64,000 bases of DNA from JARRKU01 sp050288425 (GCA_050288425.1 JBNKDU010000032.1:9539-73538), one strand, 5' to 3'. Numbered from the stretch's first letter, positions 25,597-34,412 are shown. Made by a program: numbers and translations. The notes: generated by a model not told the origin, from the sequence alone.

Positions 25597-27399
25597 TAAT
25601 TTTACGACCACCAGGGTGATGTCATCCTGCAAAGGTTTGTGGTGGGTGTAGCGTTTGATTTCCTCGAATACCGCCGCCAGGATGACTTTGGCATCGTCGT
25701 TGGCGTGCTTGCGGACCAAGGCTTCGAAACGCTGCCGGCCGAACATTTCGCCGTCGGGATTCACGGCCTCCCAGATACCGTCCGTTCCGAGGAGAAATAA
25801 ATCGTCTGCCTGGAATCCATGGAGGGTGTGTTCGTGGAAATCGGTCTGTTTGCTGACACCCAGGGGGATGCCCTCGCCTTTGAGGATGTCGAAGCTGCCT
25901 TGCGCCCGGCGATAGAACAGTCCGGGTTCGTGGCCCGCCCGCACCCATCGGGCCGTCTTGCGGCTGCCGTCGATTTCCAGGCAGAACAGGGTCATGAACT
26001 GGCCTGAGTCGCCCACATCATCGACCACTTGACGGTTCACGTCGCCGATGACTTCGGCCAGGCTTCCCCGGGCGGCATTCCTCTGGCGAAAGCTGGCGCG
26101 TACGCCGCTCATCAAGAGCGCCGAGGCGATGCCGTGACCGGCCACATCGCCGATCACCACACGGATCGGGCCGGGCTGTTCGTCTGGGTCGTAGATAAAA
26201 TCGTAGTAGTCACCACCGGTTTCTTCGCAGAATTCGCTGCGGCCGGCCACATCCAGATCCGGTATATCCGGATCCGACGCCGGGATCAGGTTTTGTTGGA
26301 CTTCCTTGGCCAGGTTGAGGGATTGCTTCAGCCGGCTCCTTTCCTGCAGCTGGGAGGTCATGGTGTTGAAGCTGTAAATCAAATCCCCGATTTCATCCCG
26401 GCTGGTTACCGGCAGGGGCTCGGAGAAGCGTCCTCCGGCAATCCCGTCGGCGGCGACGGAGATAAGTTTGATCGAATCGGTGGTTCGGCTGACGGCGCGC
26501 CGGATCAAGACCAGGATGGCGAACATGGAGGCCAGCATGCAGATGAAATAGGCATTGCGGAAGTGCACAATCGGCGTCAGGATATCTTTGCCCGGGGAGT
26601 AGACGACGAGGTACCAGGGGGCTTGCATCAGTCGGTAGAATCCGCCGATTTCATCGGGGGGATGGCCGGGTCCGCGAAGGGTGCCGCTTTCATTCGATTT
26701 CAACTCCGCGAGGGTCCGGGATTCCAGCTCGATGCCGGTATCCCCCAAGACTGCGCGCGGGTGGGGGGCGTTGGCCACCAGGATACGTCCGTCCGAATCC
26801 ACCAGAAAAGACCGCCGGGTCTCCCACCAACCCGAGTGGGAGAGGTCTTCAATGAGAAAATCGAAATCCATGACCACTTCCATCCTCTCCCCGCCTTGCC
26901 CGGGTCCCTCCACGGAGTCGGCCACCAGCGTAACCGTTGGATGGTGCGTGTCGTTCTCCGCGTGCGGCGAGCTGATCATCATTCTACCGTCATAGGCGAC
27001 GTGATTGTGACTGCCCATGGATTCCATCATATGCATCGGTCGGTGCCGGTCGCCGTGCTGTGATCCGTCCGAATGCATCTGGGGCCGGGTCAATTCGACG
27101 CGAAGTACCCCTGCCGTCCTGCGCAGCTGATCGAGGATGGCCTGACGCACCGACTCGTTCATGTGACCCGGACCTGTTTCCAGATAGAGACGCAGCAATT
27201 CCTTGGGCCTGGACAGGCGCATATCCACAAAGTGGGCCGCTCGTTTGAGGCGCAGGACGGCGGTTTCCTCCCACTGGGCCAGCATGGTATTGCGGGCAAA
27301 GATGAAACCGGCGATCCCCATCGCCACCAGCAGCAATGTAACCGGAAGAAACAGAAACAGTACGAAGCGCGTTTCCAGAGTCTTGATCTTTACTTTCAT
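25582..27399 (-). CDS. Membrane PP2C (SpoIIE-type) phosphatase with His/Met-rich periplasmic sensor
   Basis: 605 residues. TM1 (about 12-35), a dCache-like periplasmic sensor (about 38-300), TM2 and HAMP (about 305-375), then a SpoIIE/PP2C phosphatase domain (about 385-600) with the metal-site motifs ETGGDYYDF, IGDVAGHG and LLGTDGIWE. The sensor has an insert at about 108-153 with 9 His and 7 Met in 46 residues (MHMMESMGSHNH is its centre), as expected for Cu or Ag binding. Such phosphatases act on anti-anti-sigma (STAS) proteins, but no partner gene is nearby. The ATG at 27399 starts directly before TM1. The last residues RGHR and the stop lie in repeat DNA. Confidence 0.82.
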   Translation of the reverse strand: MKVKIKTLETRFVLFLFLPVTLLLVAMGIAGFIFARNTMLAQWEETAVLRLKRAAHFVDMRLSRPKELLRLYLETGPGHMNESVRQAILDQLRRTAGVLRVELTRPQMHSDGSQHGDRHRPMHMMESMGSHNHVAYDGRMMISSPHAENDTHHPTVTLVADSVEGPGQGGERMEVVMDFDFLIEDLSHSGWWETRRSFLVDSDGRILVANAPHPRAVLGDTGIELESRTLAELKSNESGTLRGPGHPPDEIGGFYRLMQAPWYLVVYSPGKDILTPIVHFRNAYFICMLASMFAILVLIRRAVSRTTDSIKLISVAADGIAGGRFSEPLPVTSRDEIGDLIYSFNTMTSQLQERSRLKQSLNLAKEVQQNLIPASDPDIPDLDVAGRSEFCEETGGDYYDFIYDPDEQPGPIRVVIGDVAGHGIASALLMSGVRASFRQRNAARGSLAEVIGDVNRQVVDDVGDSGQFMTLFCLEIDGSRKTARWVRAGHEPGLFYRRAQGSFDILKGEGIPLGVSKQTDFHEHTLHGFQADDLFLLGTDGIWEAVNPDGEMFGRQRFEALVRKHANDDAKVILAAVFEEIKRYTHHKPLQDDITLVVVKLRGHR

Positions 27400-27616
27400 C
27401 TTCGAACAATCCCCTGCCGGGTGAAATTTTCGGGCCGACTCGTGCAACGCTGGCCTGTGCCTGCTCGCTGACTTTCTTCTTCCACAGGACTCGGAATGAT
27501 CCGGACCGCCGGCGTCATCGGCCATCGAAATCGGAGCTGTACGGATAGAACATGGCGGCTGTGCTGCGTCGGTGCAAGCAAGTTGTCCGCAACGATGTGC
27601 TTTTTTGCTTTGACTC

Positions 27617-28027
27617 TTATTCTTGTTTGCTTTTGATGAAGTTGATGATGTCCCAGACCTCCCGGTCTTCAAGCTGTCCCTGGAAGCTGGGCATGGGCAG
27701 GCGACCCTTCATGACTTTCCAGAAGATGTCGCCGTCGCTGTGGCTTTGGAGACTCTTCACCAGATCGGCCGGTTTGGGATTCAGGGAAGCGGCCGCCATG
27801 CCTTTGCCGTGAGCTTGGGGTCCATGGCATATCTGACACGATTTCACATAAGCTTCCTGGCCGCGCTGGATCGAGTCTTCGTTCATGGCCACGGGATTCG
27901 CTAGTTCGCCGGCATCTGCCGGAACTTTCCATTCATGGGCCATGGCCGGGGCGGGAAATGAAAGCTGCGTCCAGCCGGCCGCCAGGCCGAGAACCGCAAT
28001 CAGGCTTGCAATCCAATATCCTCGCAT
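27617..28027 (-). CDS. Exported monohaem c-type cytochrome
   Basis: 136 residues with a signal peptide (about 1-30, ending AMA) and one class I cytochrome c domain: the haem motif CQICH with the AYVKSCQICHGPQAHGKG context, and a distal Met ligand in KGRLPMPSFQGQL. It is similar to small periplasmic cytochromes of cbb3/alternative-complex type chains and to those linked to copper loci. The ATG at 28027 is preferred (AAGGTGG upstream); two more upstream ATGs would add a charged segment before the signal peptide. It lies between the P1B ATPase (78 bp) and the phosphatase gene (217 bp), all in one direction, so co-transcription is likely. Confidence 0.85.
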   Translation of the reverse strand: MRGYWIASLIAVLGLAAGWTQLSFPAPAMAHEWKVPADAGELANPVAMNEDSIQRGQEAYVKSCQICHGPQAHGKGMAAASLNPKPADLVKSLQSHSDGDIFWKVMKGRLPMPSFQGQLEDREVWDIINFIKSKQE

Positions 28028-28105
28028 GGTTCGCCACCTTCGGTCGGAGTGCATCATAGTTGACGCGGGCGTATATACCATCATTCCGGTGCCGTTGCCA
28101 AGCGG

Positions 28106-29992
28106 TCATCCTTTTTCCGGATAGATTGCCAGGCTGGCAGAAGCGATGACCACCAGCACACTGCCCACGTTGTGTACGATGGCCGCCATGATCGGCGACA
28201 GCCAGCCCAGGCCGCTGGCGATGACCGCAACGGCGTTGAAGGCCAGGCCGAATACGATGTTGATCCTGATGATGCCCAGCATGCGTTTGGACAAGCCCAC
28301 CAGCCAGGGCAGCCTGGCGATGTCATCGTGGGTCAGGGCGATATCGGCTGTTTCCAGGGCCACGTCGGTGCCGGCCGCCCCCATGGCCACGCCCACTTGT
28401 GAAACTGCCAGGGCCGGTGCGTCGTTGATGCCGTCGCCCACGAACATCACCGGCAGGCCCCGGGACTGGTAGTGCCGAATCACTTCCACCTTGTCCTGGG
28501 GTTTGAGTCGCGGGAATACCTCGGCGATGCCCACGGCTTCCGCCACCCGGCGTACGGCGCGCTCGTGGTCGCCGGACAGGATGGCCAGCCGATCGATACC
28601 CTGACTTTTGAATCGAAGAACGGTACCGGATGCCAGCGGGCGGACCTGGTCGCTCACGTTCAACAGGCCCACCGGTCGCTTGTCGCGGTAAACCACCAGA
28701 GGGGTGGCGCCACGGGCCACGGAAGCCTCCAGGCACGATTGCAGATGGCCGGGGAGCAGGGTCGGTTCGCCGGCATCCACGCCTCCGACTTCGATCAGGG
28801 CGCCTTCCACCATGGCGCGCACGCCGAGCCCGATCTCGTGGAACGCGTCTTCCGCACCCCTTACGGCGATTCTGGCATAGCGGGCCGCCTGGAGGATGGC
28901 CCGGGCCAGGGGGTGGGTGCAATGCTGTTCGGCGCTGGCGGCGCAGGCGAGGACTTCCTCCTTATCGACCCCAAGGGTGCAGGCGATCTCTTCCACCCGG
29001 GGTTCTCCCAGTGTGAGGGTACCGGTCTTGTCGAAAAGCACCGCCCTGACGGCGACGATACGTTCCAGATACTGGCCGCCCTTGACCAGGACCCCCGCCT
29101 TGGCCGCCCGACCCAGGGCGGCCACCGTCGCGGTGGGCGCCGCCAGGATCAGGGCGCAGGGGCAACCCACGATGAGCACCGCCACCGCCCGGCTCACCTC
29201 GCCGGTAAGGCCCCAGGCGATGGCCGCGCAGGCCAGGATGGAGGGGGTGAACCAGGCGGCATACCGGTCGATGAGCCGCACCGCCTCGGGACGGTGCTGC
29301 TCCGCCTCGCTGACCAGCTGGATCACCTTGCCCAGGGTGGTATCGCTGCCCACTTTGATGGTGCGTGCCGTCAGGACGCCGTTGTGATTGAGGGTGCCGG
29401 CCAGGACGATGTCGCCCACTCGCTTCTCTTTGGGCAGGGGTTCTCCGGTCATGGCCGATTCGTCCACCGCGGACACGCCGGAGACGATGCAGGCGTCCAC
29501 AGGGACACGGTCTCCCGGTTTGATGAGAATCGGATCGCCCACATTGACATCCTCGACGGGCACCGTGAGTTCCTGGGAATCCCGGATCACGGTCGCGGTT
29601 TGGGGCGCGATGCGGATCAAGGATTTTATGGCCTTACGTGCCGATTCGCTGGTGACCTGCTCGATGAGTCCACCGAAGGTCATGACGAAGCTCACCACGG
29701 CGGCGGTGAGGAATTCTCCCTGAACCAGGCTGGCAACGATGGCCAGGCTGACCAATTCGTCGACATTCACCTCCCGCCGAACCAACCCCCTGGCGGCACC
29801 CCAAACGATGGGCAGTCCGTTGATGGTGACGGAGATGAGGGCCAGGATATTGCCGGAGAGGCTGGGGGCGGCGTTCCCCCTGTCGATGAAAAAGCTGACC
29901 AGGGCCAGCAGGGCGGCCGAGAAAGCGAGGTAAAAATCCCGCAGCCGCAGGAGTTCCTGATAGACTCCCAATTTGGCAAATCTTCCGATCAT
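28106..29992 (-). CDS. P1B-type heavy-metal ATPase without N-terminal metal-binding domain
   Basis: 628 residues. It has no HMA domain and begins with a short basic N-terminus and membrane helices. The key motifs are complete: actuator TGEPLPKEK, TM6 metal site GCPCALILA, phosphorylation site DKTGTLT, HP locus (TGHC-type CTHPLARA) and hinge GDGINDAPAL. The last helix reads HNVGSVLVVIA, unlike the MxxSS of Cu+ pumps and close to Zn/Cd or CtpC-like pumps, so the metal is left open. It exports metal from cytosol to periplasm. GGAG lies 9 nt before the ATG. It heads the ATPase-cytochrome-phosphatase set facing the Cus-like operon. Confidence 0.88.
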   Translation of the reverse strand: MIGRFAKLGVYQELLRLRDFYLAFSAALLALVSFFIDRGNAAPSLSGNILALISVTINGLPIVWGAARGLVRREVNVDELVSLAIVASLVQGEFLTAAVVSFVMTFGGLIEQVTSESARKAIKSLIRIAPQTATVIRDSQELTVPVEDVNVGDPILIKPGDRVPVDACIVSGVSAVDESAMTGEPLPKEKRVGDIVLAGTLNHNGVLTARTIKVGSDTTLGKVIQLVSEAEQHRPEAVRLIDRYAAWFTPSILACAAIAWGLTGEVSRAVAVLIVGCPCALILAAPTATVAALGRAAKAGVLVKGGQYLERIVAVRAVLFDKTGTLTLGEPRVEEIACTLGVDKEEVLACAASAEQHCTHPLARAILQAARYARIAVRGAEDAFHEIGLGVRAMVEGALIEVGGVDAGEPTLLPGHLQSCLEASVARGATPLVVYRDKRPVGLLNVSDQVRPLASGTVLRFKSQGIDRLAILSGDHERAVRRVAEAVGIAEVFPRLKPQDKVEVIRHYQSRGLPVMFVGDGINDAPALAVSQVGVAMGAAGTDVALETADIALTHDDIARLPWLVGLSKRMLGIIRINIVFGLAFNAVAVIASGLGWLSPIMAAIVHNVGSVLVVIASASLAIYPEKG

Positions 29993-30031
29993 GGGTTCTA
30001 CTCCAGGCTAAAAACAGGTCACTAGAAGCCG

Positions 30032-30060
30032 ACGATAATCATCGCACCATGCATCGGCAA
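30032..30060 (-). promoter_or_regulatory. Candidate promoter for the P1B ATPase operon
   Basis: On the minus strand TTGCCG (30060-30055), 17 nt and TATCGT (30037-30032) form a moderate sigma70 match 40 nt upstream of the ATG. Confidence 0.35.
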
Positions 30061-30132
30061 ACGTCGACCCGGGGACCAGCGTCCTTGGATTCTGCCTGGG
30101 CGGGGATATCGCCGGCATATCCGTCGGGGCAT

Positions 30133-30164
30133 AAAAAAAGCGGCCGGTGCCTGGCACCGGCCGC
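30133..30164 (-). terminator. Rho-independent terminator of tatA
   Basis: On the minus strand a 12-bp GC-rich stem (gcggccggtgcc and its complement, 30140-30164) with a tight loop is followed by seven T residues (30139-30133). It ends the tatA transcript 20 nt past the stop and insulates the ATPase operon. Confidence 0.88.
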
Positions 30165-30183
30165 CTCGATCCTCTGGCAGGAA

Positions 30184-30369
30184 TTACTTGTTTTTGTCTT
30201 CTTCGATCTTGTCCGGCTCGTTGTCGGTTTTTTCGCGGGTGGCTTTCTTGAAGTTGCGGATCGCCTTGCCCATGCCGTCACCGATCTGAGGCAATTTACC
30301 TGCGCCGAAGATAATGAGGATGATCACCAGGATGATGATCAGCTCCGGCATTCCCAAACCACCAAACAT
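30184..30369 (-). CDS. tatA: Twin-arginine translocase subunit TatA/TatE
   Basis: 61 residues: a short N-terminus MFGGLGMPELIII leading into one membrane helix, the hinge FGAGKLPQIGDGMGKAIRNF, an amphipathic helix, and a charged Lys/Glu tail. This is the complete TatA/E pattern; TatA subunits form the translocation pore for folded Tat substrates. Strong Shine-Dalgarno (AGGAGGA, 4-5 nt before ATG). No tatB or tatC is adjacent. The Tat-signal MepK-like protein in this window is a possible substrate. Confidence 0.95.
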   Translation of the reverse strand: MFGGLGMPELIIILVIILIIFGAGKLPQIGDGMGKAIRNFKKATREKTDNEPDKIEEDKNK

Positions 30370-30458
30370 ATTGTCCTCCTGACTGTTGCGTCAAAGTTGT
30401 CGGCTGCTGCTCAGCTTGCAATCTGCAATGGATTCCATCTCACGAACGGGCCGGCGAG

Positions 30459-30866
30459 TCAATCGGAACCATCATCCCCGGACCGTAGCTCGTCCAGGAG
30501 TTGGCGGAACTCCTTCGATCGCAGGTACTCATCGATGGCACCCTGATATTCGATCCAGGTCTGCCATACCTTGATCCACGCGTGGTTATACCAATAGTCA
30601 TCGGAATTCTGCCTGCCCTGCAGGCGGTTGATGTACTCGACGTATTCTTCGGCGCAGCTTTCGCAGAAATTGTACGGCACCCGGTTGACGGCTTCGTTCC
30701 CCTTGTCCTCCGGGCCGATGCTGGTGCCGCAACGCTCGCATTTGGATGCGCAATGGGTACATTGGAAGACCTTGCGCACGGCAATGATCTTGCGTTTGCG
30801 CGCCAATGCCTTGCGCTGTTTGGCGGTTAATTTCAGCTTGTCATCCAGTGAGATTACTTTGCTCAT
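30459..30866 (-). CDS. Small cytosolic CxxC zinc-binding protein
   Basis: 135 residues. A Lys/Arg-rich N-terminal helix (about 8-28) is followed by a zinc ribbon cluster: CTHC, CERCG, then after 20 residues FCESCAEEY (about 36-75). The C-terminal half is predicted helical with many aromatic residues (YWYNHAWIKVWQTWIEYQ). I do not recognise a named family; similar proteins with paired CxxC motifs are common in Desulfobacterota. A DNA/RNA-binding or ribosome-associated role would be a guess. The ATG at 30866 follows a strong sigma70-like promoter by 39 nt; the Shine-Dalgarno is weak. It is divergent from the MetE-core-like gene. Confidence 0.65.
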   Translation of the reverse strand: MSKVISLDDKLKLTAKQRKALARKRKIIAVRKVFQCTHCASKCERCGTSIGPEDKGNEAVNRVPYNFCESCAEEYVEYINRLQGRQNSDDYWYNHAWIKVWQTWIEYQGAIDEYLRSKEFRQLLDELRSGDDGSD

Positions 30867-30911
30867 GGCAGACCCGGTCGGCGGTTGTTCGACCCTTAAG
30901 ATCGAATGGAA

Positions 30912-30940
30912 ACTATAGCATCCGCCTTCCGGGGTGTCAA
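30912..30940 (-). promoter_or_regulatory. Predicted sigma70 promoter for the CxxC protein
   Basis: On the minus strand TTGACA (30940-30935), a 17-nt spacer and TATAGT (30917-30912), one of the best promoter matches in the window. Transcription would start near 30905. Confidence 0.65.
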
Positions 30941-31069
30941 TTGAGGCCCACCTGCCTGCCGGTAGCAATGCCCTGCCGGGAGGGCCGTCCAAAGGCGGCG
31001 TGCAGCCTTGTGTTGCCGGTGCGGCCATGATAAACGCTTACGTTGCCTAACGATGGAAAGGAGGCCTTC

Positions 31070-32146
31070 ATGACCGATCGATTCAAACCCCATGGACGGG
31101 CCATGCTCATCGGCAGCCAGCCGTTGACCGATCATTCCGCGGCCGTCCGCCGGGTTTTCGAATATGTCCCCGAGATTCCCAACTGGGTCCAGTTGCCCGC
31201 CCATCCCCGGGAAGGCATGGTGGAGCAATTCATGGACGGGCTGCCCGGGCTGGTCCGGGAACCCGGACGCTATTTTGCGAATACCGCCGGGAGCGATTTC
31301 GATGAGCAATTGCTGGCCTTCTTCGAGGAATACCTGAGCGTCAGCGAGCAAGACGAGGGATGGGACGATTCCCGCTTCGTTCTGAAGAGCGATGCGGCCC
31401 CGGGCTTTTTCCGCCTGGTGGAAGCCCTGGCCGACCGGCCGCGTGAATTTGCGGCGGTCAAAGGGCAGATTACCGGTCCGGTCACATTCTGCACGGGCCT
31501 GCGGGATCAGGACCGGCGTGCGGTTTTCTATCACGACGCCCTGCGGGACGCGGCGGTCAAGCTGCTGGCACTCAAGGCGAACTGGCAGGCCAGGGTGTTG
31601 AAGCGGGCCGGCCAAGGCAAGACCGTGATTATCCTCATCGACGAGCCGGCGCTGGCCGGCTTCGGCTCCTCCGAGTTCATCAGCATTTCCCGGGAAGACA
31701 TCGTCGCCTGCCTGCAGGAGGTGATCGACGCCATCCACGGACAGGGTGCCCTGGCCGGCGTCCATGTCTGTGCGAACACCGACTGGTCCGTGTTGCTGGA
31801 TTCCGATGTGGACATCATCAATTTCGATGCCCACGGCTATTTCGATCGATTCATCCTCTATGGGGAGCAGTTCAAGGATTTCCTGGCTTCCCAACGTTTC
31901 CTGGCCTGGGGCCTGGTACCCACCCTGCGGGCCGATGAAATCGAAGCCGCCACCGTCGACGGCCTGTGGCAAGACTGGCGGGACAAGGCCGAGCGCATGA
32001 TCGCCATGGGAATCGACTATGACACCCTGCTGGCGCAATCGTTCATCACGCCGGCCTGCGGCACCGGATCCCTGACTCCCGAGCTGGGCCAGAAGGTGTT
32101 GGAACTGACCCGCGAGCTGTCCCGACGGATCTGCAAAGGAGCGTAA
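31070..32146 (+). CDS. MetE-core/UROD-like methyltransferase-fold protein
   Basis: 358 residues, equal to the C-terminal catalytic half of cobalamin-independent methionine synthase and lacking the N-terminal half. A UROD/MetE TIM barrel is seen: KGQITGPVTFCTGL, ILIDEPALAGFG, GVHVCANTDW and ITPACGTGSLTPE. His and Cys of HVC, plus the later Cys of PACG, fit the zinc ligands that activate a thiol in MetE. Core-type MetE proteins in anaerobes transfer methyl groups from corrinoid proteins; the substrate here is unknown. The ATG at 31070 has a perfect AAAGGAGG. Its stop codon TAA directly abuts the ATG of the MoxR ATPase. Confidence 0.72.
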   Translation: MTDRFKPHGRAMLIGSQPLTDHSAAVRRVFEYVPEIPNWVQLPAHPREGMVEQFMDGLPGLVREPGRYFANTAGSDFDEQLLAFFEEYLSVSEQDEGWDDSRFVLKSDAAPGFFRLVEALADRPREFAAVKGQITGPVTFCTGLRDQDRRAVFYHDALRDAAVKLLALKANWQARVLKRAGQGKTVIILIDEPALAGFGSSEFISISREDIVACLQEVIDAIHGQGALAGVHVCANTDWSVLLDSDVDIINFDAHGYFDRFILYGEQFKDFLASQRFLAWGLVPTLRADEIEAATVDGLWQDWRDKAERMIAMGIDYDTLLAQSFITPACGTGSLTPELGQKVLELTRELSRRICKGA

Positions 32147-32989
32147 ATGTCCCACCCATCCTTCAACGGATCGACCCGATATGTGCTGGACGCCGAGTTG
32201 GCCCAGATCGTCAACGTCTCCATGGCCCTGGAGATGCCGCTGCTGCTCAAGGGCGAGCCCGGCACCGGAAAGACCATGCTGGGCCACGCCATCGCCGAAA
32301 GCCTGGGCATGCCGTTGATCGTGCTCAACGTCAAATCGAGCATGAAGCTGGTGGACGCACTCTATCAGTACGATACCCTGACCCGCCTCAACGACTCCCG
32401 ATTCGGCGACAGCAACCGCGACGTCAGCGATATCGAGGCCTATATCCGGATGGGCAAGATCGGGCAGGCCTTCACCGCCGATCGACGTGCCGTGCTGCTC
32501 ATCGACGAAATCGACAAGGCCGACACCGACTTTCAGGACGACATGCTGGATGTGCTCGACCAGATGGCCTTCGACATCATCGAGATCGACAAGACCATCC
32601 GGGCCGTGCAGCGGCCCGTGATCATCATTACCTCCAATGCCAAGAAAGATCTGTCCGATCCGTTTCTGGGACGTTGCAATTTTCACCACATCGCCTTTCC
32701 CGACCCCAAGATGATGCGCAAGATCGTGGACGTCCATTTCCCCGACATCGGCAACGCCCTGGCCGAGAATGCCATCCAGGCCTTCTACCGCATGCGCAAG
32801 GTGGACGGCGTGGAGAAGCGGCCGGCCACGCGGGAGCTGCTCAACTGGATCCGCGCCCTGCAGTCCGATCCCGATTTCAAGCCCAAACGCCTGGGCGACA
32901 ACCAGATCCCCTATCTGGGGGTGCTCTTCAAAAAGAGCCGCGACTACCAGATGGCGGCGCAGCAATTCAATGGGAAGGGAAGGTTTTAA
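32147..32989 (+). CDS. MoxR-family AAA+ ATPase
   Basis: 280 residues, one AAA+ domain. Walker A is GEPGTGKT (about 37-44), Walker B VLLIDEIDKAD (about 115-125), sensor 1 IIITSNAKKDL and an arginine finger in FLGRCNFHHI. This is the MoxR/NorQ/CbbQ size and layout. These ATPases work with a VWA protein as a chaperone or metal-insertion machine. The start directly follows the MetE-core stop (no spacing), which implies translational coupling, and the VWA partner gene follows 133 bp later. Confidence 0.88.
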   Translation: MSHPSFNGSTRYVLDAELAQIVNVSMALEMPLLLKGEPGTGKTMLGHAIAESLGMPLIVLNVKSSMKLVDALYQYDTLTRLNDSRFGDSNRDVSDIEAYIRMGKIGQAFTADRRAVLLIDEIDKADTDFQDDMLDVLDQMAFDIIEIDKTIRAVQRPVIIITSNAKKDLSDPFLGRCNFHHIAFPDPKMMRKIVDVHFPDIGNALAENAIQAFYRMRKVDGVEKRPATRELLNWIRALQSDPDFKPKRLGDNQIPYLGVLFKKSRDYQMAAQQFNGKGRF

Positions 32990-33122
32990 GGGCTCTGTCG
33001 TCGGACGATTTCGCCTGTTGGATTGCGCACGCATCGCGTAAAAGCGGCCTGACCGATATCCAGGAGATGCGTCCGACCCTGGCGGATTCGCCTTGATTGC
33101 GGCCTAACCGGAATCGGGTACC

Positions 33123-34322
33123 ATGTTCATCGATTTTTTCTACAAACTCAAAGACCACGGCGTTCCGGTGACACCCACGGCATTTCTGAGCCTGCACCGG
33201 GCCCTGGCCGGCGGCCTGATCCTGACCCTGAACGATTTCTACACGGCGTCACGGTCCATATTGGTGAAGAGCGAGCGCTACTTCGACCTCTACGACCAGG
33301 TGTTCGCCCACCATTTCGAGGGCGCCGAGCTCCCCGACGATCTGGGGGTGGAACTGGATGAGTTGGCGCGCAGCCTGCTGGAACAATGGCTCCAGGACCC
33401 CAAGGCGGTGGCCGATGCCCTCGGCCTGGATGAAAACGACCTGCAGCAGTACACACCCGAGGAGCTGATCGCCTATTTCAAGGAACGGCTAAAGGAGCAG
33501 ACCGAACGTCACGACGGCGGCACCCGCTGGATCGGCAGCGGCGGCACATCACCCGTGGGCCACTCCGGATTCCATCCCGGCGGCATGCGGGTGGGGGGCA
33601 TGTCGCGCAACAAATCGGCCGTCAAAGTCGCCATGGAGCGCCGCTACAAGGATTATTCGCTACAGGGCCCCCTGACCCGCACCATGATGGGCGAGGCCCT
33701 CAAACGGCTGCGCCATCTGCGTCCTGCAGGTCCCAAGGACCGGGTCAACGTGGATAAAACCATCTACCAGACCATGAAGAATGCCGGCGAGATCGAGATC
33801 GTCTTCGACCGCAGCCTCAAGGACCGTCTCAAGATCATCCTGGCCATCGACAACGGCGGCTGGTCCATGGACCCCTACATCCCCGTGGTCCAGTCCCTGT
33901 TCGATTATGCCCGGGCCCAGTTCAAGGAACTGACCACCCTGTTCTTCCACAACACCGTCTATGAGACCCTCTGGGAGGACACGGCCCGCTACCGCAAGCC
34001 GAGGCTGCTGCAGGACTTCACCCGACTGGACCCGGAAACGCGCCTGATCCTCGTGGGCGATGCCAGCATGGCCCCGTACGAACTCATGGCCCAGGACGGC
34101 TCCATCCATATCGCCGTGCGCTCCGGCCGTCCCAGCATCGAATGCCTGAAGTTTCTCGCCCAGACCTTTCCGCATTCGGTCTGGCTCAACCCCACCCCGC
34201 GCTACCAGTGGAATTATACCCGCACCATCGCCGTGATCGCCCAGATCTTTCCCATGTACGAGCTTTCCATCGACGGCCTGGAAAAAGCCATCGCCCGGCT
34301 GACAAGTAGGGGACGTTGCTAA
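33123..34322 (+). CDS. VWA-domain protein, CoxE/YehP-like; C-terminus encoded by a repeat
   Basis: 399 residues. The N-terminal half (about 1-215) is a helical region with a Gly/Ser-rich linker (GGTSPVGHSGFHPGGMRVGG), and the C-terminal half is a VWA domain of the CoxE class. The MIDAS is unusual: DNGGWSMDPY instead of DxSxS, with a later Asp in LVGDASMAPYEL. It should act with the MoxR ATPase next door to remodel or load a metal into a client. The last residues, R-G-R-C, and the TAA stop are read from the left arm of a REPIN-like element starting at 34309, so the natural tail was altered. Confidence 0.82.
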   Translation: MFIDFFYKLKDHGVPVTPTAFLSLHRALAGGLILTLNDFYTASRSILVKSERYFDLYDQVFAHHFEGAELPDDLGVELDELARSLLEQWLQDPKAVADALGLDENDLQQYTPEELIAYFKERLKEQTERHDGGTRWIGSGGTSPVGHSGFHPGGMRVGGMSRNKSAVKVAMERRYKDYSLQGPLTRTMMGEALKRLRHLRPAGPKDRVNVDKTIYQTMKNAGEIEIVFDRSLKDRLKIILAIDNGGWSMDPYIPVVQSLFDYARAQFKELTTLFFHNTVYETLWEDTARYRKPRLLQDFTRLDPETRLILVGDASMAPYELMAQDGSIHIAVRSGRPSIECLKFLAQTFPHSVWLNPTPRYQWNYTRTIAVIAQIFPMYELSIDGLEKAIARLTSRGRC

Positions 34323-34400
34323 CTTATTAACTTATTCAGCTTTTGATTGCACGTTCGAGTCTTTTTGCTCTCTTTAAGTTAATAAGTCAGCAACGTCCCC
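34309..34400. repeat. REPIN-like element, GTTGC subtype
   Basis: Arms at 34309-34337 and 34372-34400 enclose a 34-nt loop. Each arm has one or two changes from the consensus (cttattc on the left; gtcag on the right). The element overlaps the last 14 bases of the VWA gene and provides its stop. Confidence 0.82.
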
Positions 34401-34412
34401 TGTCCCAGCATA

